Of a stretch of 5,710 nucleotides of DNA, positions 1 to 4,598 are shown piece after piece; positions within the stretch are counted from its first letter, which is position 1; every line of letters begins with the position of its first letter. Both the position numbers and the translations under genes were made by a program. Origin of the DNA: Lachnospiraceae bacterium (GTDB lineage Bacteria > Bacillota > Clostridia > Lachnospirales > Lachnospiraceae); NCBI GenBank assembly GCA_014804225.1, contig JAAVAF010000077.1:1-5710 (forward strand). The letters run 5' to 3'. Below the pieces are notes generated by a model. That model saw only the letters and a program-made list of their open reading frames with translations. It was not told the DNA's origin and did not search any database.

Positions 1-744
1 GACCTTTATAGCGATATCCTTAAAGTACTGGGACTTGGACAAAAGAGCGATGTACAAGATGTTTACATAACACAAGAGGCAAAAGAAACAACCTCGGTTG
101 ATCCCGGAAAGTACACAATCACACTTCTCGGTATGAGCTCATACGGTGAAGAAGTAGATATTAGTACACTTTTAAATAATGGTACGACTTCATGGGATTT
201 GGTATATAATGCGGAAACCGGTCAATTTGACTATGTAGGAGAAGCTGGAAACGAAGCGTTTACAGTTGCTTTAAGCTCTCTCGACGGAAAGTTCTCCAAC
301 GTATCAATCGATATGACAGATACACAGAACGTATTTAACGAAGGGAAGTCAACCGTTACCGGTTTAAGAAGTGACGGACGTACTGTTGGTAAAATGACAG
401 GCGTTTCCATTGCGCAGGATGGCTTGATTACGGCAAACTATAGCAACGGTATGTCAGCGATTTTAGGACAGATTTGTGTCGGTACTTTCGCAAACGCAAT
501 GGGTCTTCAGAATGAAGGTGATAACCTTTATTCCGAAACAGCAAACTCAGGCGAGTGTACGACAGTAGACATTCAGGCAAGCGGAACAGGCTATATGACG
601 ACAGGTGTGTTGGAAATGTCTAACGTAGACCTTGCACAGGAGTTTACGAACATGATCACCACACAGAGAGGTTTCCAGGCAAACAGCCGTATCATTACGA
701 CATCAGACTCGCTTCTTGAGGAACTTGTAAACCTTAAGAGATAA
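1..744 (+). CDS. flgE: Flagellar hook protein FlgE, C-terminal part (5' end outside window)
   Basis: The frame is open from base 1 and ends in TAA, giving the last 247 residues of the protein. FlgE polymerises outside the cell into the curved hook that joins the basal body rod to the filament. The C-terminus is diagnostic: LEMSNVDLAQEFTNMI, then TQRGFQANSRIITTSD and a final ELVNLKR, the rod/hook/basal-body C-terminal helix that packs in the hook core. Upstream of it, GVSIAQDGLITANYSNG and a following stretch ending NLYSETANSG match the conserved hook-protein region just before that helix. The remaining upstream part (about residues 1-120 here) looks like the variable surface-domain region and I cannot subdivide it. 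An internal ATG at 133 is not a start, because the frame is open and FlgE-like before it. A flbD gene follows, the usual Firmicute order. It could only be confused with FlgF/FlgG, which lack this C-terminal pattern. Confidence 0.95.
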   Translation, partial: DLYSDILKVLGLGQKSDVQDVYITQEAKETTSVDPGKYTITLLGMSSYGEEVDISTLLNNGTTSWDLVYNAETGQFDYVGEAGNEAFTVALSSLDGKFSNVSIDMTDTQNVFNEGKSTVTGLRSDGRTVGKMTGVSIAQDGLITANYSNGMSAILGQICVGTFANAMGLQNEGDNLYSETANSGECTTVDIQASGTGYMTTGVLEMSNVDLAQEFTNMITTQRGFQANSRIITTSDSLLEELVNLKR

Positions 745-773
745 TGTTAAAAATTATAAATAATTTTTAACAT
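744..773. repeat. Perfect AT-rich inverted repeat (two 14-base arms) at the flgE stop codon
   Basis: The left arm ATGTTAAAAATTAT (744-757) is the exact reverse complement of the right arm ATAATTTTTAACAT (760-773), separated by only AA. The left arm begins at the last base of the flgE stop codon. Each arm has a single G or C, so an RNA hairpin would be weak and the innermost pairs would have to open to make a loop. It is not followed by a clean T-run, so it is a poor terminator by itself. Near-perfect dyad symmetry would also suit a dimeric DNA-binding protein. The function is unknown. Confidence 0.8.
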
Positions 774-818
774 ATGGCAAATTTGTGTGAAGGTACAGAT
801 TCGCGATTTCAACAAAAT

Positions 819-849
819 AAGACCCGCACAAAAGCGTGCGGGTCTTTTT
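819..849 (+). terminator. Intrinsic-terminator-like hairpin between flgE and flbD
   Basis: GACCCGCAC (821-829) pairs perfectly with GTGCGGGTC (836-844), a 9-base-pair stem with 7 GC pairs and a 6-base loop (AAAAGC). Two more A-T pairs (819-820 with 845-846) extend it, and five Ts follow the GC stem (845-849). This is the classic form of a Rho-independent terminator. It lies 75 bases after flgE and 30 bases before the flbD start, inside what should be one operon, so it may act as a partial terminator or attenuator that lowers expression of the downstream motor genes relative to the hook genes. Confidence 0.8.
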
Positions 850-861
850 AAGGAATTTCAC

Positions 862-868
862 AGGGAGG
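862..868 (+). promoter_or_regulatory. Ribosome-binding site that fixes the flbD start
   Basis: AGGGAGG lies 11 bases before the GTG at 880. It is the only good Shine-Dalgarno match upstream of flbD. The alternative in-frame TTG at 871 is only 2 bases from it, and the GTG at 787 has no purine-rich site ahead of it. Confidence 0.75.
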
Positions 869-879
869 CTTTGAGAACA

Positions 880-1089
880 GTGATAGAGGTAACAAAGTTA
901 AACGGAACAAAATTTTTAATTAATTCGGATTATATCCAAATTGTGGAAGAAACGCCGGATACGGTGCTGACATTGGTGGACGGAAAAAAATATATTGTAA
1001 AGGAGTCGCGGCTGGAAATTCAAAATCTGGTGACGGCGACAAAACAGGCATATTTTCGAACGGGAGAGAAAAGCGGAAATAGCGCATAA
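880..1089 (+). CDS. flbD: FlbD/SwrD family flagellar protein
   Basis: A protein of 69 residues starting (M/V)IEVTKLNGTKF, with INSDYIQIVEETPDTVLTL and then GKKYIVKES. These are the hallmarks of the FlbD family of short proteins (about 60-80 residues) in Firmicute and spirochaete flagellar operons. The GTG at 880 is chosen because it gives exactly the family N-terminus and has an AGGGAGG site before it. The same frame is open back to a GTG at 787, but that would add 31 unconserved residues encoded across the terminator hairpin. In Bacillus subtilis the equivalent gene (swrD/ylzI) also follows flgE and is known to raise flagellar motor power for swarming. Its place here just before motAB fits such a role, though its mechanism is not shown by sequence. 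No signal peptide or membrane segment is seen. The last 15 or so residues (FRTGEKSGNSA) are polar and look like a variable tail. Confidence 0.88.
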   Translation: MIEVTKLNGTKFLINSDYIQIVEETPDTVLTLVDGKKYIVKESRLEIQNLVTATKQAYFRTGEKSGNSA

Positions 1090-1168
1090 AATAAGAAAAT
1101 TCGCTGTATGGAGTTTACATAAGGTAAGAAATGGAATGTAGAAAATTGCGGAAGAAAAAAGAAAAACC

Positions 1169-1197
1169 TTGCATTATGTGTAATCGTACAGTATTAT
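1169..1197 (+). promoter_or_regulatory. Candidate sigma-A-type promoter upstream of motA
   Basis: TTGCAT (1169-1174) and TATTAT (1192-1197) are separated by exactly 17 bases. The -10 matches TATAAT at 5 of 6 positions, but the -35 only at its first three. It lies in the 209-base AT-rich gap between flbD and motA and would leave a leader of about 95 bases. AT-rich sequence gives such matches easily, so this is tentative. Confidence 0.35.
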
Positions 1198-1245
1198 ATA
1201 TATGTGTGTGTAAGAAAATTATGAGGAAAAAAAGTTGTCTTTAGG

Positions 1246-1251
1246 TATAAT
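1246..1251 (+). promoter_or_regulatory. Candidate -10 element (TATAAT) close to motA
   Basis: A perfect TATAAT hexamer lies 47 bases before the motA GTG, a distance that would put a transcription start near 1258 and leave a short leader carrying the ribosome-binding site. There is no convincing -35 at 16-18 bases upstream (the region reads TGAGGAA) and no extended -10 TG, so it could be chance in AT-rich DNA. Confidence 0.3.
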
Positions 1252-1282
1252 TTTTGATATACTTAAAAGGATTAAATGATAA

Positions 1283-1288
1283 AAGGAG
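1283..1288 (+). promoter_or_regulatory. Ribosome-binding site that fixes the motA start
   Basis: AAGGAG lies 10 bases before the GTG at 1299. The in-frame GTG at 1290 is only one base away, too close to be used, and the in-frame TTG at 1254 lies upstream of this site. Confidence 0.75.
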
Positions 1289-1298
1289 TGTGTGGAAA

Positions 1299-2093
1299 GT
1301 GGATATAGCGTCTTTGTTAGGTGTAATTCTCTGTTTTGGTTTTGTTCTTTTCGGTATCATAAACAGTGAGGGTGTTGCCGGACTTATGTATTTCTTCGAT
1401 GCACCGTCGCTTCTGATTACCTTTGGTGGTTCGTTCTGTGCGACGTTGACATCATTGAGTATGTCGAATTATATCGGCGGTCTTAAGAGTATGGGATTGA
1501 TTTTTAAGCCGGTTACTACGAATGTGCCGGAAATGATCGCAAAGATTATTGAACTTTCAAATATTGCGAGAAAGGAAGGTCTCCTTTCATTGGAGGAAGC
1601 AGCCGGAAATCTTGAAGATGACTTTATGAAAAAAGGCATCATGCTGATTGTAGACGGTACAGATCCGGAGCTTGTAAGAGGTATTTTGGAAACCGAGTTG
1701 GACAGTATTGATTCCAGACATGAAGTGCGTTGGGGATTTTGGGACACGCTTGGTTCCATGGGTCCTGCGTGGGGTATGATCGGTACACTGGTAGGTCTTG
1801 TGTGTATGCTTCAGAACATGTCGGATCCGACGACGCTGGGACCAAAGATGGCGGTTGCGTTGATTACCACATTCTACGGCTCCATGCTTGCAAACTGGGT
1901 TTGTATACCAACATCGAATAAGTTACAGGCAAACAACTCATTGGAACTTCAGTCAAAGTCCATTATGATAGAGGGGCTGCTCTCCATACAGGCAGGAGAA
2001 AACCCCCGTGTCATCGAAGAAAAGCTGAAATCATTCCTTGCACCGAAGGAGAGAGGCTCATCCGAAGAAGGCAGTGGAGGTGAAGCTGCATAA
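1299..2093 (+). CDS. motA: Flagellar motor stator protein MotA
   Basis: A 264-residue inner-membrane protein, the normal length for MotA. With MotB it forms the stator channel that couples ion flow to rotor torque. Four hydrophobic segments are seen at about residues 4-22, 28-52, 150-172 and 184-205. The large cytoplasmic loop carries ARKEGLLSLEE (about 90-100), which holds the conserved charged residues that contact FliG in well-studied MotA proteins. GPAWGMIGTLVGL (about 155-167) contains the conserved Pro156 at the start of TM3, and NWVCIPTSNKL contains the conserved Pro204; both correspond to functionally essential prolines of E. coli MotA. The GTG start gives the typical N-terminus MDIASLLG. 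Starting at the TTG at 1254 would add 15 unconserved residues. The C-terminal tail is acidic and Gly-rich (SSEEGSGGEAA). The stop TAA shares its last A with the motB ATG, implying translational coupling. A PomA-like sodium-driven paralogue cannot be excluded from sequence alone. Confidence 0.95.
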   Translation: MDIASLLGVILCFGFVLFGIINSEGVAGLMYFFDAPSLLITFGGSFCATLTSLSMSNYIGGLKSMGLIFKPVTTNVPEMIAKIIELSNIARKEGLLSLEEAAGNLEDDFMKKGIMLIVDGTDPELVRGILETELDSIDSRHEVRWGFWDTLGSMGPAWGMIGTLVGLVCMLQNMSDPTTLGPKMAVALITTFYGSMLANWVCIPTSNKLQANNSLELQSKSIMIEGLLSIQAGENPRVIEEKLKSFLAPKERGSSEEGSGGEAA

Positions 2094-3010
2094 TGAAAAA
2101 AAAGGAAAAATTCAAGCTGCCACCCGGAACCCCCGCGCCGTGGCAAAGTACTTTCTCGGATTTGTGTACTTTATTGATGTGTTTCTTCGTTTTGCTGTTT
2201 TCCATGTCAACCATCGATGCACAGAAATTTGAGGAAGTGGCAAAATCATTTCAATCAACCTTCAGCATCTTTAAGGGCGGCGCACAGGCAATCGGCGATG
2301 GTATTTTGGTTAGTGCCGGCGTGAGTCAGTTAAATATGCTCGATGAATACATAAACTCAAGTGGTAAGACGGCAGAGTCAGATGCACCGGATGTCAATCT
2401 GGACAAGTCAGAAACGGCGTCTGTTGATGAGCCGACGAAAGAGACTGTTAAGGAAGCAGCGGAAGCCCTTGGGATGACTGCAGCGGAAATGCAGGAGCTG
2501 CAGGAAACGGTTCAGCAGCTCGAGGAAGATAAATTGAAACTTTCGGAAGCGCTTGCAGAGAAGATTGAGGAAGCACTGAAAGAAAATATGGTTGCAGACA
2601 AAGTCGATGTATCTGTGAATGCGGATTACGTACTTTTGACGTTTAACGGCGCGTTTTTGTTTGACTCTGGAAGAGCGGATTTGAAGGCAGATGCCATTCC
2701 GGTATTAAAAAAAGTGGGAATGATTCTTGCCAGATATGCAGAGTGGGATATTGAGATTGAGGGACATACGGACTCTGTTCCGTTAAATGGCGGTCGTTAT
2801 GAAAATAATGATGTACTCAGCAGCTACAGAGCACTTGCTGTGTTTGATTATCTTAAGGAGAATTCAAGCATTGATCCGGGGGTAGTAAAACATTCAGGGC
2901 GTGGCGAGTACATGCCGATTGCGGATAATGCGACACCTGAGGGAAGAGCAAAAAACAGGCGTGTTGAGATAAAAGTGTATAATTCATTAAGCTCAGGCAT
3001 GATGAATTAA
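2093..3010 (+). CDS. motB: Flagellar motor stator protein MotB (OmpA-like peptidoglycan-binding)
   Basis: A 305-residue stator partner of MotA. The basic N-terminus and a single membrane helix include STFSDLCTLLMCFFVLLFSMS (about residues 19-39), in which Asp23 sits at the position of the essential proton-carrying aspartate. The segment after it (about 42-58, AQKFEEVAKSFQSTF) fits the channel-plug region. Residues 85-125 are acidic and low in complexity, and 128-165 look like a coiled coil (EMQELQETVQQLEEDKLKL). The C-terminal OmpA-like domain (about 172-298) anchors the stator to the cell wall and shows FDSGRADL, the peptidoglycan-binding IEGHTDSVP (His225, Asp227), LSSYRALAVFDYL and the closing GRAKNRRVEIKV. 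GGAGG (2076-2080) is the ribosome-binding site, placed within the end of motA, and the one-base overlap TAATG suggests coupled translation at matched levels. It is somewhat longer than Bacillus MotB because of the acidic/coiled linker. Confidence 0.95.
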   Translation: MKKKEKFKLPPGTPAPWQSTFSDLCTLLMCFFVLLFSMSTIDAQKFEEVAKSFQSTFSIFKGGAQAIGDGILVSAGVSQLNMLDEYINSSGKTAESDAPDVNLDKSETASVDEPTKETVKEAAEALGMTAAEMQELQETVQQLEEDKLKLSEALAEKIEEALKENMVADKVDVSVNADYVLLTFNGAFLFDSGRADLKADAIPVLKKVGMILARYAEWDIEIEGHTDSVPLNGGRYENNDVLSSYRALAVFDYLKENSSIDPGVVKHSGRGEYMPIADNATPEGRAKNRRVEIKVYNSLSSGMMN

Positions 3011-3032
3011 TATAAAAAAAGGAGAACTAAAA

Positions 3033-3551
3033 ATGAAAAGAAACTTATTATCTATTATCGTTATTGCATTACTTGTAGTGAATATCGTATTGTCGGCAAT
3101 TATGATGGTGAGTGTATCGAGCGCTTCGAGAAAGACTGCATCACTTGTGTCTGATATTGCTACGCTTGTAGGACTTGAAATCAACGGACTTCCGGTATCA
3201 GATGTCGGAACAACAAATGTCACGATGGCTGATACGGCTGTTTACAACATTACTGATGAAATGACGATTCCGCTAAAGAATGGTGAGGATGGTCAAAGTC
3301 ACTATGCGGTAGGAACGGTATCACTTTCCCTTAACAAGAATCATGAAGATTACAAGACGTATAATGAGGAAACGCTTGCAACCAGTGAGGGAATCATCAA
3401 GGATATTATTTTCTCGGTATTGGGAAATTACACAAAGGAAGAGGCACAGAGTAATTCCGAGCAGATTAAGAGTGAGATGCTCCAACGGCTTAACGAGCGG
3501 TTCGATTCGGAAGTTATTTATGGCGTATCCTTTAGCTTCTTATATTCATAA
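3033..3551 (+). CDS. fliL: Flagellar basal body-associated protein FliL
   Basis: A 172-residue protein with a short basic N-terminus (MKRN) and one uncleaved hydrophobic helix at about residues 5-28, followed by an extracytoplasmic domain. FliL surrounds or supports the stator at the basal body and improves motor output. The C-terminal half carries the family pattern: a beta strand HYAVGTVSLSLNKN (about 90-103), then TLATSEGIIKDIIFSVLGNYT (about 114-134), where an acidic residue and a run before the helix are typical, and a last strand VIYGVSFSFLYS. AAAGGAG lies 8 bases before the ATG, and the gap after motB is 22 bases. The overall sequence is variable, as usual for FliL, so the call rests on topology, size and its place between motB and fliM as much as on motifs. 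Confidence 0.85.
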   Translation: MKRNLLSIIVIALLVVNIVLSAIMMVSVSSASRKTASLVSDIATLVGLEINGLPVSDVGTTNVTMADTAVYNITDEMTIPLKNGEDGQSHYAVGTVSLSLNKNHEDYKTYNEETLATSEGIIKDIIFSVLGNYTKEEAQSNSEQIKSEMLQRLNERFDSEVIYGVSFSFLYS

Positions 3552-3613
3552 ATCGAGTAATAGAATGAAAAAACCTCTTTTAATGAATGCCACTAACAGG
3601 GGGTGAATAGCGA

Positions 3614-4594
3614 ATGGGAGAGGTACTATCTCAAAGTGAGATTGACAGTCTGCTTGCGGCTCTTAGCAGCGGTGAGTTAGATGTTGAGGATATGCAGGAA
3701 AAGGACGAACGTCAGGTTAAGAATTATGACTTCAGTCGTCCGGCAAAATTCTCGAAGGAACATTTAAGAACGTTAAATATGATTTTCGATAACTATGGAA
3801 GATTGCTGTCAACGAATCTGCCGGTTTATTTAAGAAAAAATGTACAAGTCAGCGTGGTGAGTTCCGAGACGGTAACGTTTGCCGAGTTCTCAAATGCGTT
3901 GTCAAATCCGGTACTGCTTACGGTGATTAACTTTGCGCCGATGCCCGGAAACATTATTATGGAGCTGACAAGCGGTCTGGGATATGCGATTATAGACCGA
4001 ATGTTGGGTGGCAGAGGCGACTCGTTAGAGAAGGCGCGTGAGTTTTCGGAAATTGAGATGAGCATTATCGAACGAATCATGGTAATCTGTATGCAGCTCC
4101 TTAGGGAACCGTGGAAGAATGTGGTGGAGGTTAATCCGTTCCTGGAACGAATAGAAACAAATCCACAGTTTGCTCAGATTATTTCACCGAGTGATATGGT
4201 AGCGCTTGTTACCATGAATGTCAAAATTGGTGAGGTAGAGGGTCTGATGAATGTGTGTCTGCCGTTCTTCACGTTGGAATCCGTTATGGACAGATTGAAT
4301 ACGAAGTTCTGGTATTCAAGTATGCAGAAGGTTGACGATGAGGATTACGAGCAGTTTATTGAAAGCATGGTTCGCAGAGTAGATGTGCCTGTAAAGGCAG
4401 TGCTTGGTAAGAGCGTTATCACAGTGAATGATTTTGTCAATATACAGGTGGGCGATATCATACGACTCGATTCGCGTGTAGAAGATGAACTCAATGTATA
4501 TGTCGGAAATATAAAGAAATTCAGTGCAGTTCCGGGCGCAAGTAAAGAATCATATGCAGTGAGAGTAACATCTGTATTTAGGGAGGAGGAATAG
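3614..4594 (+). CDS. fliM: Flagellar motor switch protein FliM
   Basis: A 326-residue cytoplasmic C-ring protein of normal family length. The N-terminus VLSQSEIDSLLAALSSGE (about 4-21) is the CheY-P-docking peptide, followed by a charged linker and the typical YDFSRPAKFSKEHLRTL (about 38-54). The CheC-like middle domain (about 45-235) contains the switch-specific GGRG loop (DRMLGGRGDS, about 128-137) that contacts FliG. The C-terminal SpoA domain (about 253-325) includes VPVKAVLGKSVITV and the VGDIIRLDS segment, and pairs with the FliY/FliN SpoA domain to form the base of the ring. The ribosome-binding site AGGGGGTG (3598-3605) is 8 bases before the ATG. A 62-base gap separates it from fliL, and only 4 bases separate it from fliY, consistent with co-translation of two proteins that assemble together. 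The middle domain does not show the CheC phosphatase motifs that FliY has, as expected for FliM. Confidence 0.96.
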   Translation: MGEVLSQSEIDSLLAALSSGELDVEDMQEKDERQVKNYDFSRPAKFSKEHLRTLNMIFDNYGRLLSTNLPVYLRKNVQVSVVSSETVTFAEFSNALSNPVLLTVINFAPMPGNIIMELTSGLGYAIIDRMLGGRGDSLEKAREFSEIEMSIIERIMVICMQLLREPWKNVVEVNPFLERIETNPQFAQIISPSDMVALVTMNVKIGEVEGLMNVCLPFFTLESVMDRLNTKFWYSSMQKVDDEDYEQFIESMVRRVDVPVKAVLGKSVITVNDFVNIQVGDIIRLDSRVEDELNVYVGNIKKFSAVPGASKESYAVRVTSVFREEE

Positions 4595-4598
4595 GATA

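Noticed and set aside
1092..1220. Direct repeat TAAGAAAATT at 1092-1101 and 1211-1220
   Set aside because: Ten AT-rich bases repeated once in an AT-rich gap are likely chance; no spacing pattern or third copy was found.
1235..1260. Possible sigma-D (FliA) promoter ending TTGATAT before motA
   Set aside because: The -10 lacks the CCGATAT core and no TAAA box occurs at the required distance upstream.
1254..1298. Upstream TTG start that would extend MotA by 15 residues
   Set aside because: There is no Shine-Dalgarno before it, the added residues (MIYLKGLNDKRSVWK) do not resemble a MotA N-terminus, and the good AAGGAG at 1283-1288 lies inside this stretch, pointing to the GTG at 1299.
1469..1759. 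Minus-strand open frame opposite motA (similar ones opposite motB, fliM and fliY)
   Set aside because: No family resemblance, no independent ribosome-binding site that I can see, and full overlap with well-supported genes; these are shadow frames.
3565..3606. Short 13-codon frame (MKKPLLMNATNRG) between fliL and fliM that could be a leader peptide
   Set aside because: It lacks a Shine-Dalgarno site, has no regulatory codon run, and its end merely overlaps the fliM ribosome-binding site.
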